Source: Andreprevotia sp. IGB-42 (lineage in GTDB: Bacteria; Pseudomonadota; Gammaproteobacteria; Burkholderiales; Chitinibacteraceae). Taken from it: 64,000 nucleotides of DNA. The notes under the pieces are model-generated. The model ran no database searches, was not told where the DNA came from, and saw nothing but the letters and a program-made list of their open reading frames with translations. Position numbers and translations under genes: made by a program. Of the stretch, positions 36,485 to 46,003 are shown piece after piece; within the stretch, counting starts at the first letter, position 1, and each line of letters starts with the position of its first letter. The stretch lies in NCBI RefSeq assembly GCF_009848685.1, contig NZ_WXTX01000001.1, forward strand, positions 1 through 64,000. The letters are read 5' to 3'.

Positions 36485-36508
36485 CTTTGAATTTTTTATA
36501 GGGCCATT

Positions 36509-37969
36509 ATGGATTACGCATTGCTGCTTGCCGAGTTCGAAGCCCGCCATGCCGCGCAGCGCTGGCCTCGCCAGCGCCTGCTGCATCAGTGCTTGCGCAA
36601 CGCCATCCTGAATGGCCAGCTGGCCAGTGGCAGCACACTGTTGTCGTCGCGCTGGCTGGCGCAATCCCTGGGTATCGCGCGCAATACGGTGCTGTACGCA
36701 TATGAGCAACTGGCCGCAGAGGGCTTGCTGCTGACCGAACGGCGCCGCAGCGTTGTGGCCACGCTGCCGGGCCAGCACGACAAGGCCACGGCACCGCTCT
36801 CGCCACCAGCCAGGTTGGCGGCACGCAGCCAGATGCTGAATGCCATTCCCGAAGACAGCTGCGGTATCCGCGCTTTTACACCGGGCGTGCCTGATCTGGC
36901 TGCATTTCCACTGAGCGCATGGCGCCGCCTGCTGGAGCGCGTGTGGCGCAACAGCACGCTGGCGCAGTTGGGATATGGCCACACACAAGGTGAACCGGCA
37001 TTGCGGCAGGCCATTGCCGAGCATTTGCGCCTGACCCGCGGTGCACGCTGCGATGCGCGGCAGGTTTTCATTACCGATGGCACGCAGCACAGCCTGGACC
37101 TGTGCGCGCGCCTGCTGGCCGACGCTGGCGATACCGCCTGGACCGAAAACCCAGGCTATAACGGCGCGCTCAGTGCATTTCTGGGGGCGCAGCTCGAGGT
37201 GATCGGCAAACCGGTGGACGCGGATGGCATGGTGTTGACCGATGCCGACTGGCACGCTCCACCCAGGCTGATCTACCTGACCCCGTCGCACCAATACCCG
37301 CTGGGCAGTGTATTGTCGCTGCCGCGGCGCGTGGCGCTGATTGCCCAAGCTCGTCGGCATGGCACGCTGATCATCGAAGACGATTACGATAGCGAATTCC
37401 GTCACGATGGCCCCCCGCTGCCTGCGCTGCAGGGGCTGGAGGCCGATGCGCCGGTGCTGTATCTGGGTACCTTCAGCAAAACCATGCTGCCGGCGCTGCG
37501 CATCGGCTTCATGGTGGTGCCCGCCGGCATGGTTGCATCGCTAACCAACGTAATGGCGCGCAGCGTACCGCGCGGGCGCCAGCCGGAGCAGGCGGCGCTG
37601 GCCGAATTCATGCGTAGCGGGCTGTTTGTGACCCACCTGCGGCGCATGCGCCGGCTGTATGCGGAACGGCGCGATACGCTGATCGCACTGTTGCAACAGC
37701 ATCTGGGCGACATCGCCACTATCGGCGGCGCCAGCGCCGGCATGCATCTGGCGATACAGTTACCGGCTGCATATCCCGACCTTGCCATCAGCCACATGGC
37801 GGCATCGCAAGGGCTGACCGTGCGTGCGCTCAGCCCGTATGCGACTCCGGCAAGCCGATTGCCCTGCAACGGCCTGGTGCTGGGTTACGCACAGATACCC
37901 GGTGAGCAGATGGCAGCCCACGTGCTGCAACTGGCAACAGTGATTCGCAGTTGTGCGATCGGCAGCTGA
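36509..37969 (+). CDS. MocR/PdxR family PLP-dependent transcriptional regulator
   Basis: 486 residues, fusion of two parts. An N-terminal GntR winged helix (LHQCLRNAILNGQLASGSTLLSSRWLAQSLGIARNTV, in parts) is joined to a fold-type I aminotransferase domain. PLP anchors include TDGTQHSLDLCARLL, ENPGYNG, IIEDDYDSEFR and the Schiff-base Lys324 in GTFSKTMLPALRIGF. Family members bind PLP or amine ligands and commonly regulate pdxST, GABA or taurine genes. The divergent FMN split-barrel gene is the likely target. The inverted repeat between them is the probable operator. Confidence 0.93.
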   Translation: MDYALLLAEFEARHAAQRWPRQRLLHQCLRNAILNGQLASGSTLLSSRWLAQSLGIARNTVLYAYEQLAAEGLLLTERRRSVVATLPGQHDKATAPLSPPARLAARSQMLNAIPEDSCGIRAFTPGVPDLAAFPLSAWRRLLERVWRNSTLAQLGYGHTQGEPALRQAIAEHLRLTRGARCDARQVFITDGTQHSLDLCARLLADAGDTAWTENPGYNGALSAFLGAQLEVIGKPVDADGMVLTDADWHAPPRLIYLTPSHQYPLGSVLSLPRRVALIAQARRHGTLIIEDDYDSEFRHDGPPLPALQGLEADAPVLYLGTFSKTMLPALRIGFMVVPAGMVASLTNVMARSVPRGRQPEQAALAEFMRSGLFVTHLRRMRRLYAERRDTLIALLQQHLGDIATIGGASAGMHLAIQLPAAYPDLAISHMAASQGLTVRALSPYATPASRLPCNGLVLGYAQIPGEQMAAHVLQLATVIRSCAIGS

Positions 37970-38169
37970 TGCCCGCTCCACACAAACGCGCACTCACAGC
38001 TGACATCAGTGCTTTCCTGCACGCAACGTGTTCCTGACTGACAGTGTTGTACGCTGATTTTCCGTTACAACCGCGGTAGCAACCCGACAGTGATGGGAGT
38101 GGCGACGGCATAAGCTTCATCTCAAGCAAGTTCGCCAGATATCCCGTTCACCCGATAAGGAGCACTACC

Positions 38170-38439
38170 ATGAAAAAATTCCTCGCCATGCTGGTCGTAG
38201 CCGGTCTCAGCCTGCCAGTTGCTGCACTGGCAGAAGATAACAAGCCGCAAGATGCCAGCGCCGTCGAAGGCGCAACATCCAGCAAGAAGGACGCCACCAA
38301 GCCGGTTAAGCCTGCAGCTGGCGCCAAAACCCACAAGACACGTGCCAAGAAGGCATCCGATGCGCATTCCACCTCGGATACCTACCCGACACGCAACAAC
38401 GCTGCCGACAGCAGCGACAAGAAGAGCACGCAGGAGTAA
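38170..38439 (+). CDS. Small secreted Lys/Ala/Thr-rich protein
   Basis: 89 residues. Signal peptide MKKFLAMLVVAGLSLPVAALA is followed by a low-complexity tail rich in Lys, Ala, Asp, Ser and Thr with no hydrophobic core. It looks intrinsically disordered and strongly charged. AAGGAG lies 8 bases before the ATG. A strong terminator follows, so it is monocistronic. Function unknown; short Lys/Ala-rich periplasmic proteins are common in betaproteobacteria. Confidence 0.75.
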   Translation: MKKFLAMLVVAGLSLPVAALAEDNKPQDASAVEGATSSKKDATKPVKPAAGAKTHKTRAKKASDAHSTSDTYPTRNNAADSSDKKSTQE

Positions 38440-38457
38440 CACTGCACCGCTCTGCAG

Positions 38458-38479
38458 GCCCGCTCCGGCGGGCTTTTTT
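38458..38479 (+). terminator. Rho-independent terminator
   Basis: GCCCGC-tccg-GCGGGC followed by TTTTTT, 19 bases after the small secreted protein gene. Confidence 0.85.
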
Positions 38480-38562
38480 ATTGTTGTACACGCCCGGGTA
38501 GTGAAGATTTTCCGGCTTATCCTGTGTCAGGATGCGGGATCATCAACAGACCGCAGTACACC

Positions 38563-39021
38563 ATGATGCACCGTTGTCGTCACAATGCACTGACCCACCT
38601 GAGGCTGACTGCAATAGCCCTCTGCCTGCTTGCGGCAATGCTGCCTCCGCTTGCCCGGGGTGCAGATGATCGGCTGCAAGGCAACCCTGCAGGCCTATGG
38701 TCGATTGCCGATACCAGGCAGGAAAAACGCTGGGTGTCCCTGCATGATCTGGCCCGCAGTGGCCATACCGGCATCTATCACCTTGAAGTACTCGGTTTGC
38801 GCCGAGGCGATCCGGCGTGGAAGGTCAGGCATCTGGTCGACCATATGGCCATCACCGAAGAAGCGCTGCTGCGCAGCATCATCAAACCGCTGAAGCGTGG
38901 CGGTGTTTACCCCGAATCATTCCATTGGGCTTATCAGGCATGGCAGGCCTTGAATCACGGGGCTGGCGGGGATATATGCCAGAGCAATGTTCTGCAATGC
39001 ATGCGGGACAACCACCCCTGA
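38563..39021 (+). CDS. Periplasmic protein, possibly DUF5086
   Basis: 152 residues from the ATG at 38563 (or 151 from the next ATG). A signal peptide (LTAIALCLLAAMLPPLARGA) precedes a small domain. Its conserved-looking text is KRWVSLHDLARSGHTGIYHLEVLGLRRGDPAWKV (in parts), MAITEEALLRSIIKPLKRGGVYPESF and YQAWQ. The pattern is close to what I recall of DUF5086, whose function is unknown. Two C-terminal cysteines (DICQSNVLQC) may form a disulfide. Confidence 0.65.
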   Translation: MMHRCRHNALTHLRLTAIALCLLAAMLPPLARGADDRLQGNPAGLWSIADTRQEKRWVSLHDLARSGHTGIYHLEVLGLRRGDPAWKVRHLVDHMAITEEALLRSIIKPLKRGGVYPESFHWAYQAWQALNHGAGGDICQSNVLQCMRDNHP

Positions 39022-39231
39022 GCCTGCGGAATGACCTGCCTGCATCTCAAACCCGCGATGCCTGCATAGCGCATCGTTGCTGCAATCCGCCTGCCAGCAG
39101 CCGGGCTTGGTAGAATGGCGCCTCGCGTTCAATCGTAGCCCCGATTGAGGGTGGTCAACGGCCACGCCGCAGCTTCTTTGAATGAAGCAGTCCGCACCAT
39201 ATCCATCTATCCAGCCATTCAGAGATCACAC

Positions 39232-41142
39232 ATGCCCTTGCTTCTTGTTGAAAACGCCTGCCTTGCCTTCGGCCACTGGCCGTTGCTGGATCACGCCACC
39301 ATCTCGGTGGAGCCCGGCGAGCGCGTGGGGCTGATCGGACGCAACGGCCAAGGGAAGTCTTCGTTGCTGAAGGCTGTAGCCGGCCAGATCAGGCTCGATG
39401 ATGGTGAAATCCGCATCGCGCAGGACGCACGGATGGCCTTCGTGGCACAGGAGCCCGAATTCCGCCCGGATGCCACCGTGTTCGAAGCCGTGGCAGAGGG
39501 CTTGGGCAACCTGTCGCAGATCCTTAGCGATTATCACGCGGTGGCCATGCAGCAGGACGGCTCGCAGGAAGCGCTGGATAAACTGATGGCGCTGCAGCAT
39601 GAGGTTGAGCTGCGCGACGGCTGGCGCTTCGATGCGCTGATTGCCGCCACGCTGACGCAATTGAACCTGCCGGCCGATACGCGCATTGCCGATCTGTCTG
39701 GCGGCTGGAAAAAGCGCGTGGCGCTGGCACGTGCGCTGGTGCTGGAACCGCAATTGCTGCTGCTGGACGAACCCACCAACCACCTGGATGTGTCTGCAAT
39801 CGAGTGGCTGGAAAACCTGCTCAACAATTTTGCCGGCAGCGTGCTGTTCATCACCCATGACCGGCGCTTCCTGGACAACGTGGCCACGCGCATCGTCGAG
39901 CTGGACCGCGGTACTGTCACCAGCTTTCCCGGCAACTTCACCACCTACGAAACCCGCAAGGCCGATTTGCTGGCGCAGGAAGAAGTGGTCAACAAGAAGT
40001 TCGACAAGGTATTGGCGCAGGAAGAAGTGTGGATACGCAAGGGCGTGGAAGCACGCCGTACCCGCAACGAAGGCCGCGTACGGCGGCTGGAGCAATTGCG
40101 GCGTGATCGCTCGGCCCGGCGCGAGCGCGTGGGCAATGTGAGCTTCACGCTGGATGCGGGCGAGCGTACCGGCAAGCTGGTGGCGGAATTCGAGCACGTG
40201 CGCAAGGCGTTTACCGATCCGGCCGGCAACGAAAAGGTGCTGGTAAACGACTTCACCAGCCGTATCCTGCGCGGTGACCGCATCGGCCTGATCGGCCCCA
40301 ACGGCGCCGGCAAGACTACCTTTCTGAAGCTGGTTCTGGGCGAGCTGGCGCCGGATGCCGGTATCGTCAAAACCGGGACCAACCTGCAGGTGGCGTATTT
40401 TGACCAGTTCCGTACCCAGCTGGACGAGGAAGCGTCGATTGTCGATGTAATCGGCCAGGGCAAGGATTACGTCGAGATCGGCGGCGCACGCAAGCATGTG
40501 ATGGGGTATCTGGAAGAGTTCCTGTTTGCGCCGGAACGTGCACGCAGCCCGGTGAAATCGTTGTCTGGCGGCGAGCGCAACCGCCTGCTGCTGGCCATGC
40601 TGTTCACCAAGCCTGCCAACGTGCTGGTGCTCGATGAACCCACCAACGACCTGGATATCGATACGCTGGAGCTGCTGGAATCGCTGCTGGCTGACTATCC
40701 CGGCACGCTGTTCTTGGTCAGCCATGACCGGGCGTTCCTGGATAACGTCGTCACGCAGACCATCGCCTTCGAAGGCGGCGGCAAGCTGATCGAAAATGCC
40801 GGTGGTTATCAGGACTGGATCACCGCCAAGGCGCGCATGGCCGCAGCCGCAGTGCCGGTGGAAAGCAAGACTGCCGAAGCGGCCAAGCCGGCGGCAGATC
40901 GCAACAAGGCACGCAACGGCAAGCTCAGCTTCAACGACCAGCGCGAGCTGGAGCAGTTGCCGGCACAGATCGCTGCGCTGGAAGCAGAGCAGGCCGATTT
41001 GCAACAAGCATTGCTCGACCCGGACCTGTATAAACAGGCACCCGCGAAAGCTGGGGAAATGCAGGCTAGAATCGAAGCAATCGACACCGCTTTACTCGAA
41101 AAACTCGAACGCTGGGAAGTGCTCGAAGCCAAGCGCCCATGA
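39232..41142 (+). CDS. uup: ABC-F type ATPase Uup
   Basis: 636 residues with two ABC domains. Walker A: GRNGQGKSS and GPNGAGKTT. Signatures: LSGGWKKRVALARAL and LSGGERNRLLLAMLF. Walker B: LLLDEPTNHLD and LVLDEPTNDLD. The C-terminal coiled-coil (about 560-636, FNDQRELEQLPAQIAALEAEQ in parts) marks Uup. Uup acts on ribosomes and in tolerance of DNA transposon excision intermediates. The upstream open frame is not homologous, so MPLLLVENACL is the start. Its stop overlaps the next kinase gene (ATGA at 41139-41142). Confidence 0.95.
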   Translation: MPLLLVENACLAFGHWPLLDHATISVEPGERVGLIGRNGQGKSSLLKAVAGQIRLDDGEIRIAQDARMAFVAQEPEFRPDATVFEAVAEGLGNLSQILSDYHAVAMQQDGSQEALDKLMALQHEVELRDGWRFDALIAATLTQLNLPADTRIADLSGGWKKRVALARALVLEPQLLLLDEPTNHLDVSAIEWLENLLNNFAGSVLFITHDRRFLDNVATRIVELDRGTVTSFPGNFTTYETRKADLLAQEEVVNKKFDKVLAQEEVWIRKGVEARRTRNEGRVRRLEQLRRDRSARRERVGNVSFTLDAGERTGKLVAEFEHVRKAFTDPAGNEKVLVNDFTSRILRGDRIGLIGPNGAGKTTFLKLVLGELAPDAGIVKTGTNLQVAYFDQFRTQLDEEASIVDVIGQGKDYVEIGGARKHVMGYLEEFLFAPERARSPVKSLSGGERNRLLLAMLFTKPANVLVLDEPTNDLDIDTLELLESLLADYPGTLFLVSHDRAFLDNVVTQTIAFEGGGKLIENAGGYQDWITAKARMAAAAVPVESKTAEAAKPAADRNKARNGKLSFNDQRELEQLPAQIAALEAEQADLQQALLDPDLYKQAPAKAGEMQARIEAIDTALLEKLERWEVLEAKRP

Positions 41143-44054
41143 AGCAAAAGCCGCTCAACAACCCACAGCCCGCGCATGGCCTGCCGGCCCCCGCGCAAAC
41201 GCTCAGGCCGCTGCGCGGCGGCCTGATCCTGTTTTATGCGGTGCTGGTGCTGTTGGGCGCGTTGATGCTGGGATGGCTGACCCTGCGCGATTACGAGAGC
41301 GCGCTGGATGATGCGGAGCGACAAAATCTGTCGCTGGCCCGTTCACTCGATGAGCACACCACCCGCACGCTGATCTCGGTCGAGCAGGCGATGCAGAACA
41401 TCATCGAGATGCTGGAAACCGGTGGCGGCATCGATAGTGCAGAAGAATACAAAACCCATATCCTGCTGAAGAACCGCATCACGCTGACCCCGCAGGTACG
41501 CGGCATCATCGCCATCGACAGCCGCGGCATCCTGCAAAGCCACGGGCTGGAATATCCGACCCGGCGCGTGGATCTCTCCGACCGCGCTTACTTCAAGTAT
41601 CACCGCGATACGCCGGACAACCGGCCATTGATCGATGTGCCAGTGGTCAGCCGCACTGACGGACAATGGCTGATACCCATCACCCGGCGCATCAATACCC
41701 CGGACGGCGGCTTTGGCGGCGTGGTGCTTGCGGGCGTGGAACCTACCTATTTCCTGAAATTCTATTCCGCACTGAAGCTGGACCCGACCACGCGCATCCA
41801 AGTGCTGCGCAGCGATGGCGTGGTGCTGCTCAATTATCCGTTCGATGCGGCGTATATCGGCCAGAACCTGCGCGAACGCGATTCACTGATGTTCGAGAAA
41901 CGCCGGCTCAAGCACGCCAGCAGCTATACCGAGCTGGACCCGATCAGCGGCCAGCGCCGGATGTATGCATTTCATGCCAGCGAGGGTGAATTGCCCATCG
42001 TCATCATCACTTCGGTGGACGAGACAGCCATGCTGACCAAGTTCCGCGATGCGCTGGTCACGCGCGCCATCATCGCGGTGTTCCTGTGGCTGATCGTCAC
42101 CATCCTGCTCTACCTGCTGCTGCGGCAGATCAAGCGGGTCGAGCAGATCGAATCACGCTTGCACCTCACCCAGTTCACCGTGGATGAAGCCCCTGATCTG
42201 GTGCTATGGGCAGACCGGCGAGGCACCATACGCTATGCCAACCGCAGCGCCAGCGTCCAGACGCATTACAACCAGGACGAGCTGCTGAATCTGCGCTTTG
42301 GCGATCTTTATCCGCAATTCGACGAGCGCCGCTGGGATCCGCTGTGGGAGCAGTTGCAGCAACATCGGCAAAACAATGAAATCGCTTTCCAGCGGGACCG
42401 CAACGGCAAACAGCAGCCGGTAGAAATCACTTTCAACCTGATCGAATTCGACGAAGAAGCCTATCTGTGCGCCACGGTGCGCGATATCAGCGAGCGGCAG
42501 AACACCGAGCGCGAGCTGCGCCGCCACCGCGATCACCTGCAAGACCTGGTGCTGGAACGCACCGCAGAAATCCGTACCGTGCTTGATGCCAGCCCGCTGG
42601 CCATCATGCTGGTGGTGAAGCAGCACATCCGCCTGGTGAACCCGGCATTCGAAACATTGTTCAACCATGTGGCCAGCGATGTGATCGGCCAGCCGGCCAA
42701 CCAGATTTTCGCCAGCCCCGGCCGTGGCGACGAAATGATCGAAACCATCTGGAGCCGCATCGACGGCGGCGGCGTATATCGCGGCGAACTGGAGCTGTAT
42801 CGCCATGATCACTCCGGCTTCTGGGCGATGATCTACGCCAAGGCACTGGTACCGGGCGACCGCAGCAAGGGCCTGATCTGCGTGATCGAGGAAGTGACCG
42901 CGCAGCGCATTGCCGCGCAGGCGCTGCGCCAGTCGGAACGGCTGAAGCGCACCATCATCGACACCACCGCCGACGGCTTTTTGCTGATCGACGCTGCCCA
43001 GCATATCGTCGACGTGAACCAGTCGTTCTGCCGCATGCTCGGTTACCGCCGCGAGGACCTGATCGGCCAGCGCCCGGAAACGCTATGGGGGGCTACCGCC
43101 CGGCTGCTGTTTCCACCCGAACTGTATGAGGAAGGAGGCGCTTCCAGCCATGTGGGTGAACTCACGCTTAATTCTTCGCTGGATGAACCGCTGCCCTTCC
43201 TGGTGAACTCTGCCGCGATCAATGATGAAAACCACCGTCTGGAATATGCATTTGCGTTCCTGACCAATATCTCCCGGCAAAAGGAAATCGAGCGCAACCT
43301 GGTTGATGCCAAGGAAATTGCCGAATCGGCCAACGTGGCCAAATCGGCGTTCCTGGCCAATATGTCGCACGAGTTGCGCACCCCCATGCATGCGATCCTG
43401 AGCTTCTCCGAAATGGGTTTATCCAAGATCGCCAAGGGCGAAACGGGTTCCAGCCTGAGCCGCTATCTGGATCGCATCCACTCCAGCGGCAACCGCCTGC
43501 TGGTGTTGCTGAACGATCTGCTGGACATGTCGCGGCTGGAGGCCAACAAGATGGCCTACAACAAATCGCGTCATGTACTGCAACTGGTGGTGCAACAGGC
43601 GGCCACCGAAATCAGCTCGCTATTGGCCAGCAAGCAGCTGCGCCTGCACACCGACGACAACACGCTGCAGCTCTATGCCATGTTCGACAAGGCCCGCATC
43701 ACCCAAGTGGTTGTCAACCTGCTGTCCAACGCCATCAAGTTCAGCCCGGAGGGCGGGCGTATCGAAATCAGCTTCATTGCGCTCAGCCTGCTCGACGATG
43801 GTCGCCCGGCGATTGGCCTGGCGGTGCGCGATCACGGCCCCGGCGTACCGGCGGAAGAGCTTGACCTGATCTTCGACAAATTCATCCAGAGCACACGCAT
43901 GCGTACCAGTGGTGGCACCGGCCTGGGCCTTGCGATCAGCCGGCAGATCATGGAAGACCATGGCGGCAGCATTGCGGCCAGCAATCACCCGGATGGCGGC
44001 GCCGTGTTCACCATCCTGTTGCCTGCGGAACGTACCATCCACGCCGCCACCTAG
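41139..44054 (+). CDS. Multi-PAS membrane sensor histidine kinase with dCache-like sensor
   Basis: 971 residues. TM1 about 27-48; extracytoplasmic Cache-type domain about 50-300 (RGIIAIDSRGILQSHG and DLSDRAYFKYHRD are typical); TM2 about 308-330. Three PAS domains follow (about 345-450, 480-595, 605-725). HisKA has phospho-His744 in ANMSHELRTPMHAILSF. HATPase_c has NLLSNAIKFSPEGG, DHGPGVP and GTGLGLAIS. No receiver domain is fused and no regulator is adjacent, so it is an orphan. ATGA overlap with uup implies translational coupling. prfC follows after about 265 bases. Confidence 0.93.
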   Translation: MKQKPLNNPQPAHGLPAPAQTLRPLRGGLILFYAVLVLLGALMLGWLTLRDYESALDDAERQNLSLARSLDEHTTRTLISVEQAMQNIIEMLETGGGIDSAEEYKTHILLKNRITLTPQVRGIIAIDSRGILQSHGLEYPTRRVDLSDRAYFKYHRDTPDNRPLIDVPVVSRTDGQWLIPITRRINTPDGGFGGVVLAGVEPTYFLKFYSALKLDPTTRIQVLRSDGVVLLNYPFDAAYIGQNLRERDSLMFEKRRLKHASSYTELDPISGQRRMYAFHASEGELPIVIITSVDETAMLTKFRDALVTRAIIAVFLWLIVTILLYLLLRQIKRVEQIESRLHLTQFTVDEAPDLVLWADRRGTIRYANRSASVQTHYNQDELLNLRFGDLYPQFDERRWDPLWEQLQQHRQNNEIAFQRDRNGKQQPVEITFNLIEFDEEAYLCATVRDISERQNTERELRRHRDHLQDLVLERTAEIRTVLDASPLAIMLVVKQHIRLVNPAFETLFNHVASDVIGQPANQIFASPGRGDEMIETIWSRIDGGGVYRGELELYRHDHSGFWAMIYAKALVPGDRSKGLICVIEEVTAQRIAAQALRQSERLKRTIIDTTADGFLLIDAAQHIVDVNQSFCRMLGYRREDLIGQRPETLWGATARLLFPPELYEEGGASSHVGELTLNSSLDEPLPFLVNSAAINDENHRLEYAFAFLTNISRQKEIERNLVDAKEIAESANVAKSAFLANMSHELRTPMHAILSFSEMGLSKIAKGETGSSLSRYLDRIHSSGNRLLVLLNDLLDMSRLEANKMAYNKSRHVLQLVVQQAATEISSLLASKQLRLHTDDNTLQLYAMFDKARITQVVVNLLSNAIKFSPEGGRIEISFIALSLLDDGRPAIGLAVRDHGPGVPAEELDLIFDKFIQSTRMRTSGGTGLGLAISRQIMEDHGGSIAASNHPDGGAVFTILLPAERTIHAAT

Positions 44055-44318
44055 CGCCGCCAACCGAGGCGGAGCCGCACGGCCGGCAAGACACGACCGG
44101 CGAAGTGTGGCTGGCGAAGCAGGCAAAATGCGCTCGATCCGGGCACACGGCAAATTGAGGCCCGGCGTGGGCGGTGAACAGCGACCGGCCGGGTTGGCGG
44201 GCGATGCGCCGCTCCACGACGCTGGTAGCGGGATTTTGTTGGCGGCGTCGAATCGTCGTTGGGAAGGCACGCACCGGATCGGGTACAATCTGCTGTTTTT
44301 CGTCTTAGATTCAATACC

Positions 44319-45908
44319 ATGCCCGATATCGCCCGCGAAGTACTGCGCCGCCGCACCTTCGCCATCATCTCCCACCCGGATGCCGGTAAAACCACGCTGA
44401 CCGAGAAGCTGCTGTTTTTCTCCGGCGCGATCCAGATGGCCGGTACCGTCAAGGGCAAGAAAGGCGGCAAATTCGCGACCTCCGACTGGATGGAAATCGA
44501 AAAGCAACGCGGCATTTCGGTCGCATCGTCGGTAATGCAGTTCGATTACCGCGATCACGTGGTGAACCTGCTCGATACCCCGGGCCACCAGGATTTCTCG
44601 GAAGACACCTACCGCGTGCTGACCGCGGTGGATTCCGCATTGATGGTGATCGACGCAGCCAAGGGCGTGGAAGCGCAAACCATCAAGTTGCTGAACGTGT
44701 GCCGCATGCGCAGCACGCCCATTGTCACGTTCATGAACAAATACGACCGTGAAGTGCGCGATTCGCTCGAGCTGCTGGACGAAGTGGAAAGCGTGCTGAA
44801 AATCCGCTGTGCGCCGATCACGTGGCCGGTCGGCATGGGCAAGACCTTCCGCGGCGTGTATCACATCCTGCTCGACCAGGTCATCCTGTTCCGCGCCGGC
44901 CAGGGGCCGCTGGACGACGTGGAAATCATCGAGGGCATCGACAATCCGCGCCTGGATGAACTCTTTCCGCTGGAAATCGACAACACCCGCATGGAGCTGG
45001 AGCTGGTGCGCGGTGCATCGCACCCGTTCGTGCTGGAAGAATTCCTTGCCGGCACCCTTACCCCGGTGTTTTTCGGCTCCGCCATCAACAACTTCGGCGT
45101 GCGCGAGATTCTGGATTCGCTGGTCGACTGGGCACCCGCCCCGGCCGAGCGCGATGCAACCGTGCGCAGCGTGGCGCCGCAGGAAGAAAAATTCTCTGCC
45201 TTCGTATTCAAGATCCAGGCCAATATGGATCCCAAGCACCGCGACCGCATCGCCTTCATGCGCGTGTGCTCGGGCGAGTTCTCGCGCGGCATGAAGTTCA
45301 AGCACCTGCGGCTGAACCGCGAAATCGCCGCCAACTCGGTGGTCACCTTCATGGCGCAGGGCCGCGAACAGGTCGAAGAAGCGTATGCGGGCGACATCAT
45401 CGGCGTACCCAACCACGGCAATATCCAGATCGGCGATTCGTTTTCGGAAGGCGAAGCATTGTCTTTCACCGGCATCCCCTACTTTGCGCCCGAGCTGTTC
45501 CGCATCGTGCGCATCAAGAACCCGCTCAAGCTCAAGCAATTGCAGAAAGGCCTGCAGCAGCTGGGTGAAGAAGGTGCCGTGCAGGTGTTCAAGCCACTCA
45601 ACGGTTCGGACCTGATCCTTGGTGCCGTGGGCGTGCTGCAGTTCGAAGTGGTCGCCAGCCGTTTGCTGAACGAATACAGCGTTGAAGCAATGTTCGAATC
45701 GACCACCATCTACACCGCCCGCTGGGTAACGTGTAATGACCCGAAAAAACTGGCCGACTTCGAGAAAAACCTTGGCAACAACCTGGCCCGCGATGCTGCA
45801 GACAGCCTGGCTTATCTCGCCACCAGTCGCGTCAATCTGGAACTGACGCAGGAGCGCTGGCCGGATGTAGTATTCCACGCCACCCGTGAGCATGCGGTAA
45901 CGCTGTAA
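44319..45908 (+). CDS. prfC: Peptide chain release factor 3
   Basis: 529 residues. Translational GTPase that recycles RF1/RF2 from the ribosome after termination. G1 is [10 protein letters not shown] (17-26), switch I/G2 [14 protein letters not shown]3 [15 protein letters not shown]4 MNKYDRE. Domain II and C-terminal domains follow the RF3 pattern ([28 protein letters not shown]). The start is [10 protein letters not shown] at 44319. Ends at a strong hairpin. Confidence 0.97.
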   Translation: MPDIAREVLRRRTFAIISHPDAGKTTLTEKLLFFSGAIQMAGTVKGKKGGKFATSDWMEIEKQRGISVASSVMQFDYRDHVVNLLDTPGHQDFSEDTYRVLTAVDSALMVIDAAKGVEAQTIKLLNVCRMRSTPIVTFMNKYDREVRDSLELLDEVESVLKIRCAPITWPVGMGKTFRGVYHILLDQVILFRAGQGPLDDVEIIEGIDNPRLDELFPLEIDNTRMELELVRGASHPFVLEEFLAGTLTPVFFGSAINNFGVREILDSLVDWAPAPAERDATVRSVAPQEEKFSAFVFKIQANMDPKHRDRIAFMRVCSGEFSRGMKFKHLRLNREIAANSVVTFMAQGREQVEEAYAGDIIGVPNHGNIQIGDSFSEGEALSFTGIPYFAPELFRIVRIKNPLKLKQLQKGLQQLGEEGAVQVFKPLNGSDLILGAVGVLQFEVVASRLLNEYSVEAMFESTTIYTARWVTCNDPKKLADFEKNLGNNLARDAADSLAYLATSRVNLELTQERWPDVVFHATREHAVTL

Positions 45909-45933
45909 ACGGCAAGTTGCGCTGCATGGACCG

Positions 45934-45960
45934 AAACAGCCCGCTTGACGCGGGCTGTTT
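45934..45960. terminator. Rho-independent terminator between convergent genes
   Basis: AAACAGCCCGC and GCGGGCTGTTT form a perfect 11-bp stem with a 5-base loop after prfC. It faces the end of the hexosaminidase gene. Confidence 0.8.
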
Positions 45961-46003
45961 CATTTCAGAAGAATAATTCAGCCGAAGCAGTTGCCCCAGC
46001 AGA

